Assembly: GCF_001661965.1 (NCBI RefSeq)
Contig: NZ_LYWZ01000024.1
Span: forward strand, 1-64,000
Direction of reading: 5' to 3'
DNA: 64,000 nucleotides
Source of the DNA: Croceicoccus mobilis
Lineage (GTDB): Bacteria; Pseudomonadota; Alphaproteobacteria; Sphingomonadales; Sphingomonadaceae
Shown: in pieces, positions 7,576 through 15,170 of the stretch
Layout: each line of letters begins with the position of its first letter
Position numbering within the stretch: position 1 is the stretch's first letter
Made by a program: the position numbers and the translations under genes
Notes under the pieces: model-generated
Databases searched by the model: none
What the model was told of the DNA's origin: nothing
The model's input: the letters and a program-made list of their open reading frames with translations, nothing else

Positions 7576-9116
7576 ACGCCTTTGACGCGGCGCTGGCGCA
7601 GGTGCCTGCCTTGCTGCAGGCGCATCTCGCGCTCAGCCTGACAGCACTTGTGCTGGCTTGTGCCATCGGCCTGCCTGTCGCGCTGGTAGCCGTGGGGCGA
7701 CCGGCCCTGCGCACGGCAGTGCTGGGCGTGACCTCTGTCGTGCAGACCATACCGGGGCTGGCCCTGCTGGCGCTGTTCTATCCCGCGCTGCTGCTGGCGG
7801 GGCGGGTGACGGGCCTCGACATACCGGCGCTGGGGTTCCTGCCTGCGGTCATGGCGCTGACGCTTTATGCCATGCTGCCTATCGTGCGCAACGCGGTGAC
7901 GGGGATAGAGCAGGTCGATCCGGTGCTGGTCGATGTCGCCAACGGCCTTGGCATGACGGGTGTGCAGCGGCTGCGCATGGTGCAGATCCCGCTGGCCGCG
8001 CCGGTGATCCTTGCCGGGGTGCGCACCGCCGCGATCTGGACCATCGGCACCGCCACGCTGGCAACGACAGTGGGCCAGCCGACGCTCGGCAATCTTATCT
8101 TCTCGGGGCTTCAGACAGAAAACTGGACGGCCGTGCTGGTGGGATGCCTGTTCGCGGCCGTCATCGCGATTGTCGCAGACGCCCTTCTCGGCCTGCTGGA
8201 AAGCGGGCTTTCGCGGCGCTCGCGGGTGCGGCAGATTATCGCGGGGCTGGGTCTGGCGGCGCTGTGCATCTTGCCTTTTGCGCCGCTGACATCTGACGGC
8301 GGGCCGGACACGGTTACGATCGGCGCCAAGAATTTCTCCGAACAATATATCCTGGCCGAGCTGATGGCTGGCCGACTGCAAGAAGCCGGCTTCAAGACCG
8401 AGAGGCGCGACAATCTCGGCTCGGCGGTCGCCTATCGCGCGCTCGCATCGGGCGATATCGATGTCTATGTCGATTATACCGGCACGCTGTGGGCCAATGT
8501 GCTGGGCCGGGACGACCGCCCTTCGCGCGATGACATGCTGTCCGCGCTCAGCCGGGAACTCGACCGGCGCGACGGCGTGCTGCTGCTGGAGCCGCTGGGG
8601 TTCGAAAACGCCTATGCGCTGGCCATGCGGCGCGACCGGGCAGCGCGCGAAGGGATCGCCTCGCTTGCCGACCTGGCCCGCGTGTCGCCCGGCATGACTT
8701 TAGGCACCGATCTCGAATTTACCGACCGGCCCGAGTGGCAGTCGGTAGAGGATGGCTATGCCATGCGTTTCGGCGATACCGTTCAATACAGCCCGACATT
8801 CATGTATCGCGCGATTGCGGACGGATCGGTCGATGCGATCAGCGCCTTTTCGTCGGATGGGCGGATCAAGGCGCTCGACCTCGTCACCCTGTCAGATCCG
8901 CGCGGGCGGCTGCCGCGCTATGACGCGGTCATCCTGCTTTCGCCGCATGCGCGCAAGGACAAGGCGCTGGTCGCGGCGCTTTCGGGCCTTGGCGGCAGCA
9001 TCGACATCGACACCATGCGTCAGGCGAACCTGATGGTGGACCGTGCCGAGGACAAGCAGACGCCGCGGCAGGCCGCCCGCTGGATTGCCAGGCGAAAGCG
9101 ACGCGCTAGGCGCTGA
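7572..9116 (+). CDS. Fused permease and substrate-binding protein of an osmoprotectant ABC transporter
   Basis: A 514-residue two-domain protein. Residues 1-215 are an OpuBB/YehW-type permease with about six hydrophobic helices and the coupling-helix region EQVDPVLVDVANGLGMT. After a further helix near 222-242, residues 248-505 are an OpuAC/OsmF-type binding domain starting TVTIGAKNFSEQYILAELMA and including YVDYTGTLW. The fusion tethers the binding domain to the periplasmic side. Such fusions are known for quaternary ammonium (betaine, choline) uptake systems. With the ATPase before it, the transporter needs only two genes. Confidence 0.9.
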   Translation: MNAFDAALAQVPALLQAHLALSLTALVLACAIGLPVALVAVGRPALRTAVLGVTSVVQTIPGLALLALFYPALLLAGRVTGLDIPALGFLPAVMALTLYAMLPIVRNAVTGIEQVDPVLVDVANGLGMTGVQRLRMVQIPLAAPVILAGVRTAAIWTIGTATLATTVGQPTLGNLIFSGLQTENWTAVLVGCLFAAVIAIVADALLGLLESGLSRRSRVRQIIAGLGLAALCILPFAPLTSDGGPDTVTIGAKNFSEQYILAELMAGRLQEAGFKTERRDNLGSAVAYRALASGDIDVYVDYTGTLWANVLGRDDRPSRDDMLSALSRELDRRDGVLLLEPLGFENAYALAMRRDRAAREGIASLADLARVSPGMTLGTDLEFTDRPEWQSVEDGYAMRFGDTVQYSPTFMYRAIADGSVDAISAFSSDGRIKALDLVTLSDPRGRLPRYDAVILLSPHARKDKALVAALSGLGGSIDIDTMRQANLMVDRAEDKQTPRQAARWIARRKRRARR

Positions 9117-9155
9117 CAGCGGGCGCGGCAGTGGGACGAGGGAAGCTTGAGCCGT

Positions 9156-10541
9156 TCAGAGTTGCACTTCGCGCAGCGCCGACAGGCAGGCCGGGTCGAT
9201 CGCGCGTCCGGCCTCGCTCTCCATGATCTCCAGCGCCCGATCGGCGGGAAGTGCGGCGCGATAGGGGCGGTCAGCCGTCAGCGCGTCAAAGAAATCGCAG
9301 GTCGAGATGATGCGGGCCTCCAGCGCCAGATCGCTCGCGCCAAGGCCTAGCGGATAACCCTTGCCGTCGAGCCTCTCGTGATGTGCGGCGGCGATATTCG
9401 CCATGCCCTGCAGCGGCGCGATGCGCGACAAGATGCGCGCCGTTTCGCCGGCATGGCCGCGCATGACCTGCCATTCGTCATCGTCCAGTTTTCCCGGTTT
9501 CTCGAGGATGGTGCTCGATACGCCCAGCTTTCCCACATCGTGCAGTATCGCCGCGCGGCGCAATTTGCGCAGCGGGGCCGCTGTCATACCCATGGTGCGG
9601 CCAAGGAGCGTGGCATAATCGCCTACGCGTTCGCTATGGCCGCCGGTGTAGGGGCTTTTCGCGTCGATCACCTGGCCAAAGGCGGCAGTGATGTCATCAA
9701 GGAAATCCTCGTCCACCGCCATCGCCGCTTCTGCCGGAATGAGATTGCCGATGCGTTCGGGCAGGCTGTCCGCACATAGCGATTGCCAATATGATCGTTC
9801 GCGGCTCACCTGCTCGAAATGGCGGCAAAGCTCAGGGTCGAGCCAGCTGCCCGACAGGCGTGCCACCTCTTCGCGGGCAGCGTCGGGCCCGGCATTGATG
9901 AAGAACACGTCTGCCACCTGCGCGAGCAGGGCAATGCGTGAAGCGAGCGGGATCGCATCGCGCGACAGATGATCGGGCCGGCCGCCCCCGTCCCAATGTT
10001 CGTCGAGGTGGTAGATAGCCTCGGCCACCGCCTCGGGAAAGCGGAGCAATCGGGCGATTTCCGCGCCGCGGGTGCAGCGTGCCGCGATCATGCCGTCCAC
10101 GATCTGCGGACCGTTGCGCAATATTTTGAGGATAGCTCCCGCCCGGCGAGGAAGTGGCTGACCCCGTCCCGTCTTGGCGAAAACGAAACGAAGGGCAGGG
10201 CCGATGCCGTCACCGATCAGCTTGAAGTCATGCTTGAAGCTGCGATCGTCGGCCAGATAGGTTTCCGCGACGCGGGCGGCATTGCTGCTGCAGCCCAGAT
10301 CCTTGAGCATCGCGGTATAATAGACTGTCCGCAGTTCATCGCCCTCAATCCCGAGGGCGCGGGCAACCGCTGTGGCAATCGAGCAGGCGCGAAGGCTGTG
10401 GCCCTCGGGTTGCCCCTCCGTCAGGTCGAGAGCGAAGGAGAAGGCTCCCATCAGTTCGGGCAGGGATGTTTGCATGGGCTGGACGGGGGATACGAACATG
10501 TCGGTACTGGCTCCGTGGGGGACGGAGCCCGGCAATTGCAT
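9156..10541 (-). CDS. HD-GYP domain protein, probable cyclic-di-GMP phosphodiesterase
   Basis: A 461-residue cytoplasmic protein with no membrane segment. The C-terminal half is a complete HD-GYP domain: ILHDVGKLGVSSTILEKPGK, RGHAGETARIL, AAHHERLDGKGYPLGL and the downstream DALTADRPYR. The N-terminal half looks like a second, degenerate HD unit. KDLG stands where HD should be and WDGGGRP stands in place of the GYP segment, so it probably has a structural or sensing role. No receiver domain is present. Expected activity is hydrolysis of cyclic-di-GMP. The gene is convergent with the ABC transporter operon. Confidence 0.9.
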   Translation of the reverse strand: MQLPGSVPHGASTDMFVSPVQPMQTSLPELMGAFSFALDLTEGQPEGHSLRACSIATAVARALGIEGDELRTVYYTAMLKDLGCSSNAARVAETYLADDRSFKHDFKLIGDGIGPALRFVFAKTGRGQPLPRRAGAILKILRNGPQIVDGMIAARCTRGAEIARLLRFPEAVAEAIYHLDEHWDGGGRPDHLSRDAIPLASRIALLAQVADVFFINAGPDAAREEVARLSGSWLDPELCRHFEQVSRERSYWQSLCADSLPERIGNLIPAEAAMAVDEDFLDDITAAFGQVIDAKSPYTGGHSERVGDYATLLGRTMGMTAAPLRKLRRAAILHDVGKLGVSSTILEKPGKLDDDEWQVMRGHAGETARILSRIAPLQGMANIAAAHHERLDGKGYPLGLGASDLALEARIISTCDFFDALTADRPYRAALPADRALEIMESEAGRAIDPACLSALREVQL

Positions 10542-10779
10542 AAAAAGCGTAAAATAAACCTTGATGATCGCCGGATATATGTATTTCGTAGGCTGGCATT
10601 GCGTAAAATATCAGCGACTCAATCAGTATCGCGCGGCGTTATCCTGGCTGACAGCGCAGTCCGGGCTGATGGCCAGCGACGGACGAACGGCGCGGTGGCG
10701 GTGACTTTGGCCGTTTTGATGTGCCAGCGGCGACCAGATGGAAGGTTGGCGCAAGCTCTCGGCTGAGACGGTGCAGGCT

Positions 10780-11022
10780 TTAGCGCTGCTCCTTGTCTTT
10801 GCGAATATGGTCCTTGCGGATGCGGTTTTCGATCACGCGGTTATGCAGGCGGCGGATCGCGTCGCTGCCTGTGGTCACGAAAAGCCGGGGCAGCAGGCCG
10901 TGGAGAAGACAAGCCATCCCGGCCGCGATCATCGCCAGACCGAAGCCGCTGGCGGCGATGAAATGTTCGCCATAGGTTTCGTTGACGCTGCGCGGATGGT
11001 CGAGGAACAGGCGTTCGATCAT
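10780..11022 (-). CDS. DUF6356 family small membrane protein
   Basis: An 80-residue protein starting MIERLFLDHPRSVNETYGEH, the signature beginning of DUF6356, a family I associate with Sphingomonadales. One hydrophobic segment (FGLAMIAAGMACLLHGLLP) is followed by TTGSDAIRRLH and a basic tail. The start at 11022 has AAGGAG seven bases upstream; a longer in-frame start at 11040 is less likely. Its function is unknown. About 240 bases between this gene and the HD-GYP gene hold nothing recognisable. Confidence 0.8.
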   Translation of the reverse strand: MIERLFLDHPRSVNETYGEHFIAASGFGLAMIAAGMACLLHGLLPRLFVTTGSDAIRRLHNRVIENRIRKDHIRKDKEQR

Positions 11023-11131
11023 GCAATTCTCCTTTGCCACACAGGATAGGCGCAGCAGCGGGAATGTCCTTATCGATTTTGATGCGAACGCCGTTTTCAG
11101 ATGAAGAAAAATCTCTTATTGGTCACTCATA

Positions 11132-11146
11132 GAGAAAATTGTTCTC
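11132..11146. promoter_or_regulatory. Palindrome over the regulator start, possible autoregulatory site
   Basis: GAGAA-AATTG-TTCTC is a 15-base inverted repeat with an AT-rich centre, and it overlaps the likely first codon of the Lrp-type gene. Lrp/AsnC proteins bind such AT-centred palindromes and commonly repress their own genes. The role here is inferred from position only. Confidence 0.4.
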
Positions 11147-11599
11147 GATCGTATCGATTGCCGGATACTCACTATCCTGCAGCAGGACGCGACCGTCCCG
11201 GTTGCCGAGATCGCGGAGCGGGTAGGGCTGTCGACCACGCCGTGCTGGAAAAGGATCAAGCGGCTCGAGGCCGAGGGCGTGCTGATGGGGCGCATCGGCC
11301 TCGTCAACCGGGAGGCGGTGGGCCTTGGCGTGACCGTCTTCGTTGCGGTCAGGACAGCGCGTCATAATGACGAATGGCTAAGCGACTTCGCACAAGGTGT
11401 CGCCAACCTGCCCGAGGTCGTCGAATTCTACCGCATGAGCGGCGAGATCGATTATCTGCTTAAGGTCGTCGCGCGCGATATCGCCGATTTCGACCGGATC
11501 TATCGCAAGCTCATCAAGGTTGCCGAATTGCATGACGTGACCTCGTCCTTCGCCATGCAGGAGATCAAGTCCACCACGCAATTGCCGCTGGGCGGCTAG
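11138..11599 (+). CDS. Lrp/AsnC family transcriptional regulator with a non-standard start
   Basis: The frame encodes a full Lrp/AsnC protein of about 153 residues. The HTH reads RILTILQQDATVPVAEIAER and then GLSTTPCWKRIKRLEAEGVL. The RAM ligand domain follows with YRMSGEIDYLLKVVARDI and ends STTQLPLGG. No ATG, GTG or TTG precedes the HTH in frame; an in-frame TGA lies at 11102. The residue pattern (x-VLDRIDCRIL) suggests that the ancestral start was at 11138, which is now ATT. Either a rare ATT start is used, or the gene has lost its start and is inactive. The first standard start (ATG 11279) would cut off the HTH. Confidence 0.7.
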   Translation: MVLDRIDCRILTILQQDATVPVAEIAERVGLSTTPCWKRIKRLEAEGVLMGRIGLVNREAVGLGVTVFVAVRTARHNDEWLSDFAQGVANLPEVVEFYRMSGEIDYLLKVVARDIADFDRIYRKLIKVAELHDVTSSFAMQEIKSTTQLPLGG

Positions 11600-12179
11600 G
11601 CTCGGGTTTGCTGGCAACGCTGCGCTAAACAAAGTGCCCTAAAGCCGCGCGGCAGTAGGCCAGTAGCCGGATGGCCTGGGGCGGAAATTCGCTATGAACG
11701 TCGCGGCCGAAGACAAAGGCTCAGTCCTTTACTTGCCACTCGACGCGCAGGCAGTGATCTCCTCCGGCTTGTGCCTCCTTGTCCTTTCATTCCTTCATCG
11801 CGGCCAATCCAAAAATGGAAATCGGGACACTCGGAGGGGCCGGATCCGTTTCGACAGCTTGCAGGTGGATGTGGGCTATCCGCCCGTGCGTTCACAGTAA
11901 GCGGCGTGTGTGCTGTTCGGAATAAGAAAAATTCTCGCAGGACCGCTACTACGCCACCGGTGACACTTTGCCGGGGAGGGCAGAAGCCGGCAGCCCGGGC
12001 TATTGCAAATCAAGGGGAGGGGCGTTTTCAGGGGCAGCGCATGAATTTTGCCCAGAGCAGCTCCGTATTCGATCGTGCCGCTGCGGGCAAAGTGTCACGG
12101 ATGACAAAGTGCACTTGCCCGCTGCAATTGGCGCATTTGCGGGATTCACAAGCGATTCCGCCTGTGTCAGATTCACCTT
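11600..12179. other. Gene-free interval of 580 bases with one hairpin
   Basis: No frame shows recognisable protein sequence. At 12080-12125 GCTGCGGGCAAAGTG pairs with CACTTGCCCGCTGC through a 17-base loop, with one mismatch and one bulge. The hairpin lies about 55 bases before the next gene and could be a 5' leader structure. Otherwise nothing is seen. Confidence 0.4.
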
Positions 12180-12686
12180 ATGTGCTCACCTGTATCTACC
12201 AGCCGGCCAGCCGATATCGGCTCGATCCTTAGCGCGCTTTCGCAAACGTCGCGCAGGCCTCGCTATGCCTTCATGGTCCTGGGCCTTATCGCGGAAGCGG
12301 CGCGGCCCGATGGGCAGGCAGGGCCGTGGGTGGCAGGGGTTGACGGAGTGCCGCAACCCTTGCGCGAATGGGTGGCGGGCCAGCTCGTCCCGCTGGCCGC
12401 GCATGACAGGCGAAGGGCGACCTTGCGGCGCAAGGTCGAGGATCGACTAGGCGCCCGCGCCAGCGACGAGGCACTCGTGATAGCTGCACTCGAGGAAGAA
12501 GCTCTGGCCGTGGGCAAGGCCAATGTCAGTCGTGCGGTATCCGATCTGGTCAAGGCTGGGTTCGTGCGGCGCCACTATGCGGGGCGGGTCAAAGGGCACC
12601 GGAACAGGGGAGGGGGACGACATGCGGTCTATATCGTATCGCCCCAGGTCCTGAACGCCATCCGCTCCCGGCCCACGCTCGTTTGA
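12180..12686 (+). CDS. Hypothetical protein with a C-terminal winged-helix-like region
   Basis: A 168-residue basic protein that I do not recognise by name. The C-terminal part (EALAVGKANVSRAVSDLVKA, then GFVRRHYAGR and AVYIV) has the rhythm of a winged helix with a recognition helix around VSRAVSDL and a basic wing, so DNA binding is plausible. The N-terminal half is alanine/arginine-rich. Codon use is native. An in-frame ATG at 12270 (MVLGLIAEAARP) is an alternative start. No partner gene is adjacent. Confidence 0.55.
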   Translation: MCSPVSTSRPADIGSILSALSQTSRRPRYAFMVLGLIAEAARPDGQAGPWVAGVDGVPQPLREWVAGQLVPLAAHDRRRATLRRKVEDRLGARASDEALVIAALEEEALAVGKANVSRAVSDLVKAGFVRRHYAGRVKGHRNRGGGRHAVYIVSPQVLNAIRSRPTLV

Positions 12687-12756
12687 AACGCGCGGTGAGG
12701 CCGTGAGCTTCTGGCAGGCTTGTCGGGCCCATACCGCCACCCTGCCATCTGCTGCG

Positions 12757-13149
12757 TCAGACCAGGCTGGCCGCCCCGATCACGAGGCACGACAGGCACA
12801 GCAGCGCAATTCTCGGCCATGATGCCGGTTCGCCCAGTATCGTCAGCGCCATGACGATCGTGCCCAGCGGCACCACCGCCGCCAAAAGCGGCATCATGAT
12901 GCTGAGCGGCGCGCCTTCCTTGATCAGCAATGCCAGCGAATAGAGCGATATGGCATAGGCGAGCGCGTAGATATTGAAAAGCGTACGCTCGGCGACCCTC
13001 GCTTCCAGCGCGATGGCCTTCATCGAGAGCCCCTCGTAGCCTTCGCGGACCAGCAGGCCGTGCGTGGCCTCAAGGATACGCTGGCGGCGCTCTTTCTGCC
13101 GCGCGCTCAGCGGTTTCTGGTGTTCAGCTGCGCTGGCCGCTTCGTTCAT
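12757..13149 (-). pseudogene. Chimeric ORF: TetR N-terminal HTH joined to the end of an SMR-type exporter
   Basis: A 130-residue open frame made of two unrelated pieces. Residues 1-61 are the DNA-binding arm of a TetR regulator (ARQKERRQRILEATHGLLVR, then MKAIALEARVAERTLFNIY). From residue 62 it turns into membrane helices typical of a small multidrug resistance/DMT protein (ALAYAISLYSLALLIKEG, then GTIVMALTILGE). The first SMR helix with its essential Glu is missing, and so is the TetR ligand domain. The junction lies near base 12966. TetR-exporter pairs are often neighbours, so a deletion probably fused them. It is most likely nonfunctional, though the frame is intact. Confidence 0.7.
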
Positions 13150-13365
13150 GGTCGCCGGATATGGCAGCTTCGCGCCATGGTCGACACCGCGGGCCGATCC
13201 GTCGGTCTGGGCGCCCATTCAGACGGGCTGGCGGAAAAAGGGGCGGCACATGACCCGCATGCCTATGGCAAAGGCGCAAGACTGGCAATGACGCCCGTTT
13301 CACCGCTACCGGCCCGGCAGGCCCCCGTTTCGGGTGCGCTGGCGGACCGGGGCGGCTTGGAAAAG

Positions 13366-14256
13366 TCAAAGCCCGTCGACGGCCTTGCTGACCAGCACGT
13401 TCACCGCGACCCGGCGGTTCTGCGCCTTGCCTTCGCGGGTGTCGTTGCTGGCGGCCGGATCGTAATCGGCCATGCCGGTCGGGGTCAGCATGCGATAGGG
13501 TTTCCATCCGCAGGCCTGCTGGAGATAATTGACCACCCGCGCCGCACGCTTTTCGCTGAGCTGCTGGTTGATTTCATAGCTCCCGGTGGAATCGGTGTAA
13601 CCCACGACCAGCAGCAGCGCATTGTCCATCGCTTCCGCCTCTGACGCGGCGGCGCACAGATCGTCCTGCGCCAGACCCGAAAGCGTGGTCTTGCCGCTGT
13701 CGAAATAGACATTGGTCGTGGCCTTGACATTATATTCGTCAAGATCGCCGACCCGGCTCTTCAAAGCCTCGGTCGCGGCGGCATTGCTCTTGATCGCCGC
13801 CTCGTTCGCGGAAAAGCGGGCATTGGTGCCGCCATGGATCATGGCAGCGGTCTTGAGATCGTCATTCTTGAACTTGATCTGGCGCGCGACCAGCACGTTT
13901 TCATAACGCGCGGTCTTCACCGTGACGGGCAGGCCTGTGAACAGCGACGATGCCGCCCGATCCTTGCCGCCAAGGCCGAGGAAACCGCCGCTGGCCTTGA
14001 TCTCGGTTTCGTCGTCGATGGTGATGACGGCGCGGCGGCCGTTTTCCATGACGACCTGCATCCTGTCGCCGCTGCGGGCGGAAATGATGCCCTTGATCTC
14101 TGGCCCCTTGGTCGAGCCATAGACGGTGAGCAGCACATCGTCGTCGTTCGAATTCTCACCCATGCTATTGGGCTGGGCGGCAAAGCCGGTGGTTGCCGGA
14201 ATAGCAAGCAGGGCGACCAGCATCATGGCGCGTGGACCCTTGGCAAAAGCAGTCAT
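13366..14256 (-). CDS. OmpA-family outer membrane / peptidoglycan-binding protein
   Basis: A 296-residue protein with a signal peptide (MMLVALLAIPATTGFAA). A beta-rich domain of about 100 residues follows, including GRRAVITIDDETEIKASGGF, then a short helical linker. The C-terminal OmpA domain begins at TTNVYFDSGKTTLS, with VVGYTDSTGSYEINQQLSE and SNDTREGKAQNRRVAVNV. The Asp and Arg that hold meso-diaminopimelate are in the GYTDSTG and NRRVAV motifs. It should tie the envelope to peptidoglycan. The last 108 residues are duplicated in inverted orientation at 14756-15081. Confidence 0.88.
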   Translation of the reverse strand: MTAFAKGPRAMMLVALLAIPATTGFAAQPNSMGENSNDDDVLLTVYGSTKGPEIKGIISARSGDRMQVVMENGRRAVITIDDETEIKASGGFLGLGGKDRAASSLFTGLPVTVKTARYENVLVARQIKFKNDDLKTAAMIHGGTNARFSANEAAIKSNAAATEALKSRVGDLDEYNVKATTNVYFDSGKTTLSGLAQDDLCAAASEAEAMDNALLLVVGYTDSTGSYEINQQLSEKRAARVVNYLQQACGWKPYRMLTPTGMADYDPAASNDTREGKAQNRRVAVNVLVSKAVDGL

Positions 14257-14755
14257 CGGCTTACTCCCTCTTCAAATCCGGGCCGGGGCCGCTTCGCCTC
14301 AGCCATGGCCATCGGCTTCCAGACATGACGGAGGCATCGTTAAAACCGTCTGTCGAGAGAGGGTTTAGGCAAAATTCACCTTGTTTACCGAGGGTTTTGC
14401 GCGGAGCTGGCGGGTTTCGTCGCAGCTTCAGCGTGTCAAATCCGCTATAATCGCTTTTCCTCGCCCCGATTTCACGACCGGCGTGATCCAATACCGCCCG
14501 GATCGAAGCATTGCGGCGAAGCCGAGGATTGAACCTGCGCCGCCGATTCCGGCCAGGGCAGGTCGGTTCAATTCATGCGGGGCAAAGTCCGGTCTCGACG
14601 CAAGCGCTGAGTCCCGGCCGACGCTCACATTTCTGCTTTGTCAGCGACCAGCGCGCCGGTCGTTTTTAGTGCGATAATATATCTGCTCCGCTTCATTCGT
14701 CCGTCTCCTTGTCAGGGCCGGAACCTACTTGTCTATGGAGGAAATCTAAGGGCTC
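14257..14755. other. Interval between the OmpA gene and its partial copy, no gene seen
   Basis: About 500 bases separate the OmpA start codon from the sharp edge of its inverted partial copy. No frame shows family-like protein. The side next to 14256 should hold the promoter of the OmpA gene. Confidence 0.4.
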
Positions 14756-15081
14756 AGACCACGCTTTCGGGTCTGGCGCAGGACGATCTGTGCGCCGTCG
14801 CGGCAGAGGCCGAGGCGATGGAAAACGCGCTGCTGCTCGTCGTGGGTTACACCGATTCCACCGGTAGCTATGAAATCAACCAGCAGATGAGCGAAAAGCG
14901 TGCAGCGCGCGTCGTGAACTATCTGCAGCAGGCCTGCGGGTGGAAACCCTATCGCATGCTGAACCCGACCGACATGGCCGATTACGATCCGGCGGCCAGC
15001 AACGATACCCGTGAAGGCAAGGCGCAGAACCGCCGCGTCGCCGTGAACGTGCTGGTCAGCAAGGCCGTCGACGGGATCTGA
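14756..15081 (+). pseudogene. Truncated inverted copy of the OmpA C-terminal domain
   Basis: The frame from TTLSGLAQDDLCAV to NVLVSKAVDGI matches the end of the OmpA gene at 13366-14256. It lacks the signal peptide, the N-terminal domain and the first strand of the OmpA fold. The only start in frame is a TTG at 14638, whose extra residues look like noncoding sequence and give no export signal. It is best regarded as a fragment that could serve as a donor for gene conversion. Substitutions are conservative (D to E, L to M, L to I), so decay is limited. Confidence 0.75.
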
Positions 15082-15170
15082 CCTGTCGCGCCTTATGTGC
15101 TATCCTGCGGCCCGCTCGCCGAAAGAGAGAGCGGGCCAAGGGAGACGGTCAGGCCCGTCGGGCACATGCC

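Larger units (their letters stand above)
13366..15081. repeat. Long inverted repeat made by partial duplication of the OmpA gene
   Basis: The arm at 13366-13691 (minus-strand coding) and the arm at 14756-15081 (plus-strand coding) carry the same OmpA-domain sequence in opposite orientation, about 326 bases each and about 1.06 kb apart. The translated arms differ at about seven of 108 residues. The homology stops sharply at the codons for TTLSGL on one side and at the stop codon on the other. The low divergence points to a fairly recent event or to continuing gene conversion. Confidence 0.85.

Noticed and set aside
11101-11367. An ATG-started frame overlapping the Lrp-type gene
   Set aside because: Its translation has no family-like sequence and runs out of frame with the clear HTH; it is a shadow.
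14638-15081. The OmpA fragment as a real gene starting at TTG 14638
   Set aside because: The first 38 residues look noncoding, there is no signal peptide, and the domain is cut. It is treated as a pseudogene.
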